Origin: Liopterus haemorrhoidalis
Lineage: Eukaryota > Arthropoda > Insecta > Coleoptera > Dytiscidae
NCBI GenBank assembly: GCA_963971575.1
Contig: OZ020618.1
Span: 31,235,731 to 31,299,730, forward strand
Direction of reading: 5' to 3'
Length of the DNA stretch: 64,000 nt
In this document: piece by piece, positions 9,907 to 21,482 of the stretch
Layout: each line of letters begins with the position of its first letter
Numbering within the stretch: position 1 is the stretch's first letter
Notes under the pieces: generated by a model
The model's input: only the letters and a program-made list of their open reading frames with translations
Told to the model about the DNA's origin: nothing
The model's database searches: none
Position numbers and translations under genes: made by a program

Positions 9907-10997
9907 ATACGCTTCTACATTCACTCATAAAAAATCTTTTTAATATTTTGTTTGTGATACACGCATTGTTCCTTTTTCCAGTTTGTTTTGATCCCCAATA
10001 GGTGATTCGCTTGGCCTAAATGTTTTACGTCAAACTTAGATTTTATTTTATTCATAATTTTGTTGTTTAAATCACCAGAGGTTGACGCTGTTAGTATAGC
10101 ATCTACATATACACAAAATATTAAATAATCATTATTTTCTTTATAAATAAAAACACAAGATTCTGAACGTAATTCATTGAATCCTAAATTGAACAGTTCT
10201 TCTTTCAGTGTTGCAAACCAAGTTGCCGCACTCTGTTTAAGACCATAAATACCTTTTTGAAGTTTACATGCCTTATTTACTTTGTCTTCTTGTATGCCTC
10301 CAGGAATTTGCATGTAAATTTCTTCTTTTAATTTCCCATTTAAATTGGCTGTTGTGAAGTCGTATTGATTAAGTTCTAATTTTTCTTCTACTGCTAAGGC
10401 TAGTACAATCCGTAGTATATTTAAATGGATTACTGGTGAAAAGGTTTCATTATAATCTATTCCAGGTTTTTTGTTAAAACCTCGAGCCACTAACCTTGCT
10501 TTATATCTTTCTATCTTGCCATCTGCATTTTCTTTTAGTTTGAAAATACATTTTGAATCTATTACTGTCTTGTTTATAGGTCTCTTAACTATTTCCCATG
10601 TTTCATTTCTTACGTGTGATTCTACTTTATCATTAATTGCTTGTGTCCATTTAAACTTTTCAGGTGTCTGTATTGCTTCTTGATATGTGTCAGGACATTT
10701 TATTATTTTTACCATATTTGCCTGATTTCTAAATTTTTCTTTTATTCTTTCTGATCTTTTAAGTTGATTATTGTTTACATTAATCATATCTATTTCTCTC
10801 AAATCTATATTTTCAGTATTTTCAAACGTATCTGAAGTATTTTCATTAGAAATTTCATTATTCTGTATCATTGTTTTATTTTCTATTCTTGAACTGTGGT
10901 CTTGTTCATTCTCATCTTCTGTTTTTGTAATTGGTAGTTCAATAAAAATATTTTCTTGCACAATTTCAACTTCATTCGGTTCCGTGATAACGTCCAT
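9907..10997 (-). pseudogene. Copia A reverse transcriptase with mutated catalytic box
   Basis: A 358-codon open frame (9921-10997). The first about 100 residues are an acidic hinge typical of the region between copia integrase and RT (RSERIKEKFR). RT blocks then follow: KARLVARGFNKKPGIDY, TFSPVIHL, QYDFTTANLNGKLKEEIY, KGIYGLKQS, and the catalytic box CVYVDAILTAS. The family has Y-V-D-D, so the second catalytic Asp is Ala. The integrase core that should precede the hinge is absent; the frame begins right at the deletion. The enzyme cannot be active. Confidence 0.85.
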
Positions 10998-11767
10998 CTC
11001 ATAAAGGCCATTATTTCTTGTACCCGTAATTATTAGTGATCCATTTTTGTCTATTATTTCACATTTACCATTTTTAAATAGTATTTCGCAACCTTTCTTT
11101 TCGATAGTAGTTACTGATAATAGATTTCCTCTTATTTTAGGTACCCATAAAACATCTGTTATATATTTGCAGTTCTCATTTACTATTTCTAGTCGTACAA
11201 TACCTTTACCGCATATTTTTATATATTTTCCATCTGGTAATTTTACAAAATTTGGTTTAATTTATTCAAAATTTATAAAACTATCTTTATTCTACGTCAT
11301 GTGACTAGTTGCTCCAGAGTCAATAAGCCAATTAGATGGATTTTTTGTAATATATAATGTATTACATACCTGTGCTCGCAAACTCAATTCCTGCTCATAT
11401 TGCTTGTTGTTTCTGATAGCTTTTGCTTCAGCGTCTGAAGTTCTTATTATCTTAGCTTGTTCTCTCTGTATGGTATTTTTTGAGTTATGAAAATTTTGTC
11501 TGTAGTACTTATTTCTTCTGCCTTCCACTTCTTGTCGATTTTTATTATTAGGCATATCCTTTCTATAATAAAATTCACCTGCAAATTGGTTAAATCTTCC
11601 ACATACATAACATTTCTTGTTGCTCTCCTTTCTGTCTGATGGTCTTGAATTTTTTTTTTTCATCTTTTTCTGTTTCATCTATTTCAAGTTCTTCCTCTTG
11701 TGCTTTTAAGCCTGAGATAAATTCTTCAGTAGGAAGTTTTTCTAAACCTGTTGCCTTTATCTGCAAT
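10998..11767 (-). pseudogene. Copia A Gag C-terminus, zinc knuckle and protease
   Basis: Frame 11292-11678 has a degenerate knuckle, CYVCGRFNQFAGEFYYRK, with the usual His and last Cys changed, and the copia protease site WLIDSGATSHMT. To the left, in another frame, come the protease C-terminal blocks: a VPKIRGNLLSV-like segment and a TG...NGLY-like segment. This is the usual start of the pre-integrase region, but the sequence then jumps to the hinge at about 10990. Gag continues to 11767, where copia B is inserted. Confidence 0.8.
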
Positions 11768-11772
11768 CTTAT

Positions 11773-11963
11773 TATTGAATTTTATTTAATTATGTAGGTA
11801 CTGTATAGATACACGATAATTAATTATGAGCAGATTACTTTATCATGACATATATTTTTTTTATATTTATAATACAATAATTATATTCTTGTCATAGTTA
11901 CAAAACAAAATATATATTCCATAGACATCTATAATGCCATGGTGTCGTCGCATATAACCAACA
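11773..11963 (-). repeat. 3' LTR of copia B
   Basis: 191 bp. On the minus strand it starts TGTTGGTTATATGC at 11963 and ends CAATA at 11773. The polypurine run lies directly right of it. It is nearly identical to 16020-16210. Confidence 0.95.
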
Positions 11964-11978
11964 CCCCCACTCGACGAC

Positions 11979-13465
11979 TCATTGCTGAAGTCCCATTTCT
12001 TGACGAAGTCTGACAAACTTGTCCTTTGGCAGGGGCTTCGTTAGTGCATCGGCAACCATATTTTCTGTTGGAAAATATCTGAAACTAATGACATTTTTAG
12101 ATATTAAGTCACGAACATAATGACATTTAATGTCAATGTGTTTTGTTCTGCAATTGATCTTTTCTGATTCCCCCAATTTAATGCATGCTTGATTGTCTTC
12201 AAAAAGAATAGTTGAACTGGTTTGTTTTAGGTTAAAATCTTCTAAAAGTTGTCTCAACCATACAAGTTCTTGGCAAGCTGACGATGTTGAAGATAATGCT
12301 ACGCAGTTTTGCTTTCTGCTACACCAAGAAATTGCATTATTGCCAAGTTTGAAAATATACCCGCTAGTTGATTTTCTATCTTCAATATCACCAGCCCAAT
12401 CGGAATCCACATATCCACTTAGTTCTAAATTTCCACTTCTTGAAAATACAAGCTTCATTGCTTTAGTGTCTTTTAAATACCTTAACATTCTTTTTAATGC
12501 TTTCCAATCCTTTTCCCTTGGGTTAGACACTCTTCTACATAACATACCTAAAGGTCCAGATATATCAGGGCGTGTGTTGGTTGACAGATAAAGTAATGCC
12601 CCCACTGCTTCGCGATATTTAACGTTATTTGGCATCAAATCTTCATCTCCATTTAATTTTGGATAAGCTGTATCCATAGGTGTGGCAACTCCCTTGGAAT
12701 TCTTCATGTCACAAAGTTCTAAAATTTTATTTATTTTGTTTTCTTGTGACAGGAGAAAACTTCCATTTTTGTCTCGGTCGACTTTGATTCCTAAATAATA
12801 TGTAATGTCACCTAGATCTTTAATTTCAAAATGTCGATTTATTTGTTGGTAGACAGTATCAATTTTCTTGTAGTCTACATCTGCAACTTAAATGTCATCA
12901 ACAAAAATTAAAACATATGTACTGTTACCAACTGAAATTTTAGAGTACAAGCATGGGTCCGAATCACCTTGTTTCAATAAAACATTATTAATTTTAATGT
13001 TCCAGGCTCTTGCAGACTGTTTTAGCCCATATAAGGATTTCTTTAATTTACATACCAGACTGTTTTCCTTATATCCTTCTGGCAAATCCATGTAAATGTC
13101 CTCCTTAATGTCACCATTTAGAAACGCTGACTTGATATCAAAATGCTTAATTTTCATTTCCTTTTCTGCAGCAATTGATAATAATGTTCTAAAAGTGGTT
13201 TGTTTTACAACCGGCGCAAATATCGAATCATAATCTTCTCCGTATTTTTGGCTGTAACCTTTGGCAACTAATCGAGCCTTAAATTTTTCTGGTTTTCCAT
13301 TTGCATTACATTTTATCTTGAAAACCCATTTACAGCCTATGGTATGCTTTCCTTTTGGTAATTATTTCAGTTCCCATGTTTTATTTTTCATAAGTGAATT
13401 CATTTCTTCATCTACTGCTGTCATCCATTTTTCTTTTTCTGGTGAAGGTAAATTGATCATTTCTT
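11979..13465 (-). pseudogene. Copia B reverse transcriptase and RNase H
   Basis: Segment 12888-13157 has HFDIKSAFLNGDIKEDIY, KKSLYGLKQSARAWN and the catalytic VLIFVDDI, followed at once by a stop in the same frame. Segment 11979-12707 has the connection YLSTNTRPDISG, then RNase H with YVDSDWAGD, ALSSTSSACQEL, FEDNQACIKL, RTKHIDIKCHYVRD and the end ADALTKPLPK. Right of 13157 the fingers (ARLVAKGYSQ-like) are in frame but preceded by a second stop near 13361. The ORF at 13466-15928 is in another frame, so a frameshift sits near 13466. Confidence 0.9.
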
Positions 13466-15928
13466 TCATGAACTTGGTTCATTAAAATCTTCTAATTTAG
13501 CAAAAAGACCTAAACGTTGTGGTGGCACACCTTTATTTATTCTTTGGGATCTTCTTACTTCATAAGCTTCTAGATTATCATCTTCATTGTGTATTTCTAC
13601 ATCTTCGGGTGTAAATTCAACTTGTTCATCTGCTTCGTTTAGTTCATATTCTTCTATTTCTTCTTGTTCTCCCGGTTGTTGTTTTTCTTGCGCTTGTTCT
13701 TCTCGCATATTTTCTTTTACGAATTCATCTTCAGTTTCTCTTTCATTTTCGGGATTCTTTGTTAATTTTTGAGTATTTTTAATCGTATCATTTCTTGTTG
13801 TAGTGTTTATATCTTCAATAAACTTAACATTACGGCTGATAGTTATTCTATTTGTTTTTCTATCTAAAATTCTATAGCCTTTTGACGTATTTGAATATCC
13901 TACTAAAATACCTTCCTGTACTTTAGCATCCCACTTTCTTCGTTTTTCTTTTGGGATGTAGTAAAATGCCTTACTACCAAACGATTTAAAATAATTAACT
14001 GTAGGTTTTCTGTCATGCCATAGTTCAAAAGGGGTATTTTTCACTGGTTTTGTTAAAATTCTATTTTGTAAATAACACGCGGTACTTACTGCTTCTCCCC
14101 AGTAAGTTTTTGGAAGATTGCTATCCTGAAGCATGCATCTTGCGCTTTCAGTCAAGGAACGATTTTTCCGCTCACTGACACCATTTTGTTCAAGTGAAAA
14201 TGGAACGCTTGTCTGAAAAGCAATGCCATATTTCTTTAAAATATTTTGACATTTCTTACTTACATATTCGCCACCATTATCGGATCTCAAAATCTTTGGA
14301 TAACTACCAAATTTGTTACGTACGGCTAAAATGTACTCTTCTAATTTTTCAGAGACTTCATACTTATTATGTAACAAATACAAAGTTGTGTACCTAGAAA
14401 AGTCATCAATAAAGGTTAGAAAATATAATTTTTTATTAGAAGTTTGTGTCTCCATTGGACCACATAGATCTGAATGTATTATTTCCAGTACTTGTTTTGT
14501 TTCTTTACTTCTCTTCTTTGGAAATGCTTTTCTTGTTGACTTCCCTTTCAAACAACTTTTACAAAAATCTTCTTGACAGGTGCAATTGTCAATTTTTAAA
14601 CCATGTACTAAATTATTTTGAGACATGTCTTTTATTGTTTCCAAATTTCTGTGGCCAAATCGTCGATGCCAAGCATGAATACAATTGTGAGATTCCTTAT
14701 ATGCTACGTAAGCATATTCTTTACATGACAGCTTATACAAATTTTTATCTAAACTTCCAGTGGCTCTTAGATTATTTTTATATTTTATTAAATATTTATT
14801 TTTCGAAAATACGACTTCGTGTCCTCTTGTTGTCAATCTTTTGACTGACAGTAAATTTCCATGGAGATCGGGAACATACAATACATGTTTTACTAAAATT
14901 TTGTTCGTTTTATATGGTGTTTTGCAATATAAATATCCATCTCCTATGCCATATGAAGTAATGTGTTGTCCATTGGCAATAATTATTTTATTTTCTTTAG
15001 CGTTTTCAAATTTTGTAAAGAAGTCTATATTACTTGTCATGTGACTGCTTGCTCCTGAATCAATATACCATGACAAATAAGAAATATCATTAATTGTAGT
15101 TCCAAAACACGATTCTTTATTTTTATTATCTATCACAGCCGTTTTAGCCCTGTGATAAGTTTTATGATAAGTTTTATTACTATCCTTATTGTAATTTTTC
15201 ATTTTTGCTTTCCAAGCATAGCAATCTTGTTTTAAATGTCCAGTTTTCTTGCAAAAAGAACATTCTCGCATTTTTCGTTTTTCATTAATTCTATTTTCAT
15301 ACTTATACATTGTATTACCTTTGTAAATTTTCAAAGCAGATTCTTCTTTCTGTAAATTATCGCCTTCATCTTTACGCATATATTCATCTACTAATTTTCC
15401 TTTCACGTAATCTAACGTTAATTCGTCATCTGGACGTGCATCCAGTGCAGTAACTAAAGTTGCATATTCTTGAGGTAACCCTCCAAGTAATAAAGCAGCA
15501 ATGTGGAAATCTTTAATTTCTTCGCCTATTCCACGTAGCTTTTCTACCATTTCCAAAGTTAATCTGATGTATTCTTGCATATCCTGTCCCGGTTTTAATT
15601 TGGTTTGGTACAGTTTTCTTAGCAGATATAATTTGTTACTGAGATTTGCCCTCTCATGTACTGACTGTAATTGCAGCCACATTTCCTTGGCATGTTTACA
15701 GTTGCATATATGTATAATCTGGCTATCATCTACGCCTAGTGAAATGGTAGCCTGGGCTCTTTCGTCTTTCCGAATCCAGTTTTTATCCATAGTTTCAGGA
15801 ATTTCTTCATTTATAACTGGCCATGATCCTTCTCTAATAAGAATCATTCTCATTTTAAATTTCCAAGTCTGATAATTTCCATTACTCAATTTTGTAATAG
15901 GAAACTTGGTTTCACATATATCATCCAT
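13466..15928 (-). pseudogene. Copia B Gag-protease-integrase polyprotein (820 codons)
   Basis: A long open frame starting MDDICETKFPITKL, just after the 5' LTR and PBS. Residues 1-190 are the UBN2-type copia Gag. A CCHC knuckle spans 223-236 (CSFCKKTGHLKQDC). The protease D290-S-G is in YIDSGASSHMTS. The integrase zinc site includes H421, H425, C456 and C459. The catalytic triad is D486, D550 and E586 (HSDLCG, RSDNGGEY, SLEQNGVSERKN). A copia-type GKGY-like C-terminal block and an acidic Glu-rich hinge end it. All these motifs are intact. The frame then shifts before RT at about 13466. Confidence 0.93.
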
Positions 15929-16005
15929 TTTAATTACCTTTTATTTACTCTCCAGGAATAAATTGAAATTAGTAATCTAAAATGAAAAATTATTTGGGGC
16001 ATTTA

Positions 16006-16019
16006 CTGGGCCCATAACC
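16006..16019 (-). promoter_or_regulatory. Primer-binding site of copia B
   Basis: The minus strand reads GGTTATGGGCCCAG directly after the 5' LTR. This matches the known copia primer site for a half-molecule of initiator tRNA-Met. Confidence 0.85.
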
Positions 16020-16210
16020 TATTGAATTTTATTTAATTATGTAGGTACTGTATAGATGCACGATAATTAATTATGAGCAGATTACTTTATCATGACATAT
16101 ATTTTTTTTATATTTATAATACAATAATTATATTCTTGTCATAGTTACAAAACAAAATATATATTCCATAGACATCTATAATGCCATGGTGTCGTCGCAT
16201 ATAACCAACA
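16020..16210 (-). repeat. 5' LTR of copia B
   Basis: 191 bp, paired with 11773-11963. The right edge (TGTTGG on the minus strand) abuts the CTTAT target duplication. Confidence 0.95.
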
Positions 16211-16735
16211 CTTATTACGTTAAATGACCTAGGTAAGCCATTTAACATGAGTCGAAAATACTCTTCGTTTTCAATGTTTGCTCCACATTGGGCTAACTGA
16301 TCTCTGATAAATTGTCCTCTTGCTAAGTACTTTTCAATTTTATCATCATCTCTTTTTTGAATTGTGCTTAATTCTAACCTTAAGTCTACTCTTCTAGATG
16401 ATGTCTTTCCTTCATGAATTTGTTTTAATTTAAACCAAGTATCTCTGGCTTCATCAAGGTTTAATACTTGCTGTGCTTGTTCAGCTTCTAATGAAGAAAG
16501 TAAAGTAGATGCTGCAGTAGCATCTTTTTCTTCATAATCATCAATTTTTTTTTGTTTTAATATTCTTACGTCATTGGATGCTTCATCATTTGCTTTATTG
16601 GGTTGAATGTTTTCGATTGAACTCCACGCCTCTTTTGCTTTTATTAGTTATCTTATTTGGTGACTACATAACTGATAATTTGAATTATTTAGTTTTGTTA
16701 TCCTTAAATAATTCTCTATATTTTATATAACAGCT
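16211..16735 (-). pseudogene. Copia A Gag N-terminal part
   Basis: On the minus strand, frames with KAKEAWSSIENIQPN, ATAASTLLSSLEAEQ, ARDTWFKLKQIHEGK and DDKIEKYLARGQFIRDQL match the UBN2 Gag of copia elements. The segment ends at the CTTAT duplication and continues in frame at 11767. An in-frame stop lies near 16645, and the position expected for the initiator codon near 16715 reads ATA. Right of this no 5' LTR of copia A is found. Confidence 0.8.
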
Positions 16736-16799
16736 CTTGCCTTTTTTTTTCTTTAAGTTGACTACTCGCAATATTGTTGTGTACAATTTACACTTTTGC

Positions 16800-17141
16800 A
16801 ACTAACCTTTAATAATGATTTTTCTTCCTGTCAAGCTCGAAAAAGACCGTTTAACCGTCAACCATCAGAAGCTCTACAACTTATCCCTATCGGGGCTCCA
16901 TTTGAAAGGATTGGTAGATAGACCTTCTGGGTCCTCTTAGAAGAAGCAAAGATTCGAACAAAATGAAAGTAGTTGCTGCCGAATACGCAACACGATGGGT
17001 TGAACCACGGGCCCTCCCAAGTGGGAAAGCAGAGGCAGTAGGACAATTCATCGTGGAACAAGTTATCTGCCGCCACGGAGCACCCCGGATCATACATTAA
17101 TGAAATTTTAAAGAATATGGGAACAAAAACACTTTTTACCT
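16800..17141 (+). pseudogene. Gypsy G integrase, left part
   Basis: Plus-strand integrase: end of the zinc domain (SCQARKRP), then the core start LLGPLRRSKDSNKM, VVAAEYATRWVEPRALPSG and FIVEQVICRHGAP. A frame change lies near 16915. The stretch that should hold the second catalytic Asp is missing: GAPRIIH jumps to an NEILKNMGTKT-like segment. The piece stops at the LINE insertion and resumes at 21783. Confidence 0.8.
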
Positions 17142-17757
17142 TAGCCCCGAAGGGGAAGTTCATAATGGCCATAACACCTGGCTATTTGTTGGACCTGATG
17201 ATCCCGCGTATCCTGAATCACGCATCATTTGGGAGGAGACAGTTCAGAGAAGCCGATTGTGGGAATAGGCTCATCTGTTGTCTCTTTTATTTCCCACTTA
17301 AATTCCTACCCACGTGTTTGCGTGCGTGGAGACCTGTAACGTTGGAGAAGAGGATCCTGGTCGGTTGAGCGAGTCTGCTTCCCGCGGACAGTAAGATTAC
17401 AACACGCCTTCCTTGGCCTCAGATTCGGCAAAACGGGAGGCTGAGTCTGGTCAGCTCAGTCTGATAGCAACTGGTATCACAGTTCATTGATAGAGTGGCT
17501 CCACTACTGTATTGCGGATGCCAAGGTAATGCTGTGCCACTAAACAAGTATTCGGGGGTCTGTGGGAGCGGCTGCAGCTCGCAAGGTTCCAGAGTTGGCT
17601 ACTTTTGGTTCTCGCGCGAGTGGTCATCCCGTGACTACTTCCTCCGATGTTATATCACCCTTACCTGCCTGGCGCAATGAGCCGGTTTGCTGCCAACGTC
17701 ACTGATGTGGGCTCCCTGGTGGGTGGCTTGGCAGGGCAATGAAACTTTTATACGGGT

Positions 17758-18540
17758 ATGGCGACTATCCTGAAGGATACAAGTTCTTTAAATTCCGCCA
17801 AAGTTGAAAGTTAACTCCGTAAAAAATCAAACAAGAGACCTCGTCGGGATGTTCAGTCATCCGACAAGGGTTGTGGAAAGCCTGCTGCTAAAAAAGCACA
17901 GATGAATGTGGAATATTGTGCGCCAAAACCACGATATCTCGTCCTGAGGGTGCAAGAAGAGGGCAAATCTTTTAAAGAGATGCCCCCTTTCCTTGTGTCC
18001 CGAACTTTGAGAAAATCGTGTGCAACTGGTATTAAGTCAGTACGTAAATTGTTGGACAGTACACTGCGAGTAGAAGCAGATATTGAACGCTGCAGAAATG
18101 CGAATTATTTGGCGATTACCGTATTTCAGTTCATCCACATAAGGTACTGAATTCTTCAAAGGGCGTCATAACAGACCATGACCTTGCTTACGTTACGGAG
18201 GATGAGTTCGTACAAGAAATGGCATCGCAAGGTGCCATGGAATGCAAGGAACTTAAACCCCGGAATGGTAAGCCTTCTATTTCAATGGTGGTATCCTTCG
18301 CTGGCACTAGGTGTCCAGCATTGGTAAAGCGATGCTACAAGTGTCAGCGTTATGGGTTACACATCAAGTCGTTGTGTAAACAAACCACTTGTGTCAACTG
18401 CGGACAGGACCAACATGAAGTTGATACCTGCTGCTGTTTTGCGTGAACTGTAAAGATGCACACGCATCGCTAACACGCCACTGCCCAACGTCCTTGGAAG
18501 AGTAGGCAGTACAGATTATTAACACAAGATAAAATACCTT
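17758..18540 (+). pseudogene. ORF1 (Gag-like) of the I-like LINE
   Basis: The likely start is ATG at 17758 (MATILKDTSSLN); a stop follows after 18 codons, then a basic KR-rich segment. Frame 17902-18150 has LVLRVQEEGKSFKEMPPFLVSRTL, the N-terminal domain of I/Jockey Gag-like proteins. Frame 18219-18446 has knuckles CYKCQRYGLHIKSLC and CVNCGQDQHEVDTC; a third, CVNCKDAHAS-like, lies in the next frame. The protein would package element RNA. Stops and frameshifts break it. Segment 18606-19004 is a Pro/Lys/Thr-rich linker. Confidence 0.75.
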
Positions 18541-19083
18541 ATTATGACTCCAAGAAGAAGTACAAGGAGAGTGCGCCAGTTACTTTTGCGAAATCCTTCG
18601 CACAAGTGGCGGCAAAACGAACCACAAGCATCCAGACGCAGACAGAGACAGTGTCTCATCCGATTACTACAGCTGGCACTGAGAAGGTGTTGGTATTGAT
18701 CCTAAAGACCAAAATTCAGATCCCACAACCCGGGGGATCGGGTCCGAATAAACCCCCCAAATCAAGAGGAGAACGCATTCAACCTCAGTTCTCCCCACCC
18801 CCTAAGGAGAAGACCCCACAGTCTTCTCCACAAACGGGAAGCGGCCAGAACATGGTCGCTCCTATAAATTCCTCATCAGCCTCTCCTAAAAAAGAGACTG
18901 ATAAGGGAACCGTTGCTCCTCACTGGATACCAGTGAGAACCAAACAGTTAAAAAAGAGTCCAGTGTGTCCACCAAAACACCTGGACAAAAAAATGAAACC
19001 GTGACCGAAAAAATGGCTGTTGACTCGCAACCTAAGGGTAAACTCAAAGTCATTAGGTTTGGCGTAAATTCTCCTAAACAAAA

Positions 19084-20070
19084 ATGAGTGGTCCACTAAT
19101 TCAGTGAAACTGTAACGGTGTATATCAGCGCTACGAAGTACTGCGACTTTTACTTTCCAATTTTGCGGCTTCGTTTGTTTGTCTGCAGAAAACAAATTAC
19201 AAGGAAACCGACACATTCTCTCTTCCAGGGCACTCCGTCTGATCGCGTGGCAATTTTCGTTAGACACATTGTACCACGATCCTGTAGACATTAACACTGA
19301 CTTGCAGGTCGTAGCAGTTCGTGTTGCTCTTCCCCTCCAGGTGACGATTTGTTCTATCTACCTTCCCCCTGGTGTTCGAACTAACATCCGAGATGTCGGT
19401 ACTATCATCGATCAACTCCCACCACTCTTCATACTACTAGGCGATCTTAACGCCTACAATGTGTGTTGGGGATCAAATTGGGTTGAGCTTTTTGAACAAC
19501 GGCAGACACACGCACCAGTGGCGGATCTACATACGGGCTAATAAGGCTTAAGCTCTAGGCCCATTATCCGCAAGGGGCCCCCAACTTTTCGGACATGTAC
19601 CTATTATATTCTATACCAAGCAAGGCTTATAAGAGAAAAGATCAAAACACAAATTTTACATTTAAAAATCAACACAAAAAAATTAAAACACAAATTTACT
19701 AATATTTATTGAAAATCAACATAAGTGAAACGCCAGCTAATAAAAAAAATAATATCCAACATTAATAAAAATGTAATAAATAATAATTAACCTTTAATAC
19801 TGTCTTTTATATTTTAAATTTTTTGATTGATACATGTGTAGGGCCCCTTGGTATTTTTAAGCCCTGGGCCCCTAAAAAGCTAGATTCGCCTCTGCCACGC
19901 ACTTCTGTGCAGCATCGGGTACATTAAGTGCTATAGATCATAGCGATGTTTCAGGAGCCATTGCTTCGTTGTTTAAATGGCATGTGCATCACGACCTGTG
20001 CGGTAGTGATCACTTTCCAATCCTCTTAAGGCCTCTGTTTAATACTGTTACCCGGAATTTGGTACATTGG
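19084..20070 (+). pseudogene. Endonuclease of the I-like LINE, interrupted by a MITE
   Basis: The frame begins near 19084 with a segment matching the IQWNCNG start of APE endonucleases, where the Trp codon is a stop here. Frame 19179-19541 has AVRVALPLQVTICSIYLPPG and ILLGDLNAYNVCWGS, which includes the catalytic D-x-N. After the MITE, GTLSAIDHSD and GSDHFPILL complete the domain (catalytic SDH). The enzyme would nick target DNA to prime reverse transcription. Shortly after SDHFPI the sequence jumps to the RT thumb. Confidence 0.8.
19516..19894. mobile_element. hAT-type MITE (379 bp)
   Basis: The ends are CAGTGGCGGATCTA and TAGATTCGCCTCTG, imperfect terminal inverted repeats. The flanks ACACGCAC (19508-19515) and CCACGCAC (19895-19902) are an 8-bp duplication with one mismatch, as hAT transposases make. 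The inside is AT-rich and non-coding. Removing it joins the two endonuclease halves. Confidence 0.85.
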
Positions 20071-21482
20071 TAACTTGGCGGGCACATTTTTTGTCCGTCA
20101 AGAAAAAATACCAAAAGTCGCTCAATTTGTTGCGAATCCTCAGTCACAAGACATGGGGTGCAGACCGCACTATCATGTTGCGTTTATATCGTTCTCTATT
20201 GCGATCTAAGCTGGACTATGGATGTCTAGCTTATGTGTCAGCTAAACACCAAGAGATAAGAGTTCTTGACACTGTGCATCACACTGGGGTTAGATTGGCC
20301 ACAAGTGCATTTCGCACCAGCCCAATACCAAGCCTGCTTTGTGAAGCACGTGAACCGTCACTGTACAATCGTCTTAAATTCTATCACTGCGGTATATAGC
20401 AGCACTCAGTGCCAAGCCAGATCATCCCGCGTATGACCCTATTCTACAAAATAGGCATACAGAAACTTATGACAGAAAACCAAGAGCCAATAGGCCTTTT
20501 GGTCTGAGAACTTTCGACATTTTGGGTTATATTAATTTTAATACGCTCGAAATGGCAAGTTTCGTTTTGTGTGCTGTTCCGCCATGGACGCTGCCGCGTC
20601 CGTTTGTGAATCTCACATTAACTAGGTTTGATAAAGATACTACGTTGCCTATCGAATACCAACATGAGTTACAAAGAACACTGGTTCCTACCTTCGAGGA
20701 TACTTCCATTTTTACTGACGGATCAAAATCCGGATCCAGGGTTGGGTTTGTTGTCTTGAACCCACGTCAACAGTTTCAGTACCGTCTGCACTCCATAACG
20801 AGTGTGTACACTGCTGAGCTATACGTTATTTTCAAGGCCCTGTGTTTTGTTTCGTCAGAGCAAAGTCGGAAAAGTGTTATATTGACAGACTAGCTGAGCG
20901 CTCTGAACAGTATCCCAGATCCAGATCCAGTCCATCCTGTTGAATTAAAGATCTGGTTGCTAATCTACAATCTAAATACTCAGAATGTGAGGGTAGAGCT
21001 GTTTTGGATACCGGGACATGTTGGTATTAAAGGCAACGAAGCTGCTGGTGAAACTGCAAAAGACACCTCCCACAGACCTATGCATGATGTGAGTTTCATA
21101 TTTCCAGATGACGCAAAGAGTCATCTGAAACATCTGGTTTTTGCCATGTGGCAGCATGAGTGGAGCAGTATACAGAACGTCAAGTTGAGACAGATTAAGG
21201 GAGACGTTAAACCATGAGTCTTTCTGCAGGATTAACCGCAGAGAGGAGTCTGCCATCACACGTCTCCGTATAGGTTACTATTGGTGGATACATGGACACC
21301 TCCTTGAAGAGTCCCCTATCTGTGAGACGTGTAACACACATTTGTCTGTGTTACACTTTTTAACTGAGTGTGTACAGTTCGAGGATGTCAGGGAGAGGAT
21401 AGGTCTGTGCTATGTCCTGTCAGTTGCTTTAGGTGACAACAGAGTACTCATGGACAGGCTGATACTCTTCTTGAGAGAATAG
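20071..21482 (+). pseudogene. RT C-terminus, RNase H and terminal domain of the I-like LINE
   Basis: Frame 20067-20399 is the region after the RT palm: KYQKSLNLLRILSHKTWGADR, LYRSLLRSKLDYGC and LATSAFRTSPI. Frames 20522-20893 and 20957-21217 form an RNase H: IFTDGSKSGSRVGF (catalytic Asp), YTAELYVIFKAL (Glu), SVILTD then a stop (Asp), and WIPGHVGIKGNEAAG (His block). Further right, RLRIGYYWWIHGHLL and a C-x2-C...H...C finger (CETCNTHLSVLHFLTEC) close the protein near 21482. The RT core before it is absent, about 1.5 kb by comparison with related elements. Confidence 0.85.

Larger units (their letters stand above)
11773..16210 (-). mobile_element. Copia-type retrotransposon B, nearly complete, young
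   Basis: The two 191-bp LTRs differ at about one position (gatacacg versus gatgcacg). Flanking CTTAT at 11768-11772 and 16211-16215 is the 5-bp target duplication, and removing the insert rejoins copia A Gag. On the minus strand the 5' LTR is followed by PBS GGTTATGGGCCCAG (complementary to an internal part of initiator tRNA-Met, as in Drosophila copia), then Gag-PR-INT-RT-RNase H, then polypurine tract AGTGGGGG. Two stops and one frameshift in pol make this copy defective although young. Confidence 0.95.
7430..16735 (-). mobile_element. Copia-type retrotransposon A, decayed and twice interrupted
   Basis: Minus-strand copia pieces are collinear: Gag N-terminus (16211-16735), Gag C-terminus/protease (10998-11767), RT (9907-10997), RNase H (7628-8284) and the 3' LTR edge at 7581. 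Two later elements split it: copia B at 11773-16210 and a TG...CA element at 8289-9902. Each has clean target duplications, and the copia coding sequence resumes on the other side. The 5' LTR is missing: right of 16735 the sequence changes to a gypsy integrase. The integrase core is deleted. Confidence 0.85.

Noticed and set aside
13587..15872. Plus-strand ORFs opposite copia B polyprotein
   Set aside because: Shadows of the long minus-strand frame; they contain only Ser/Cys/Phe-rich low-information sequence.
16858..17172. Minus-strand ORFs at 16858-17172
   Set aside because: The plus strand encodes a clear integrase here, so these are shadows.
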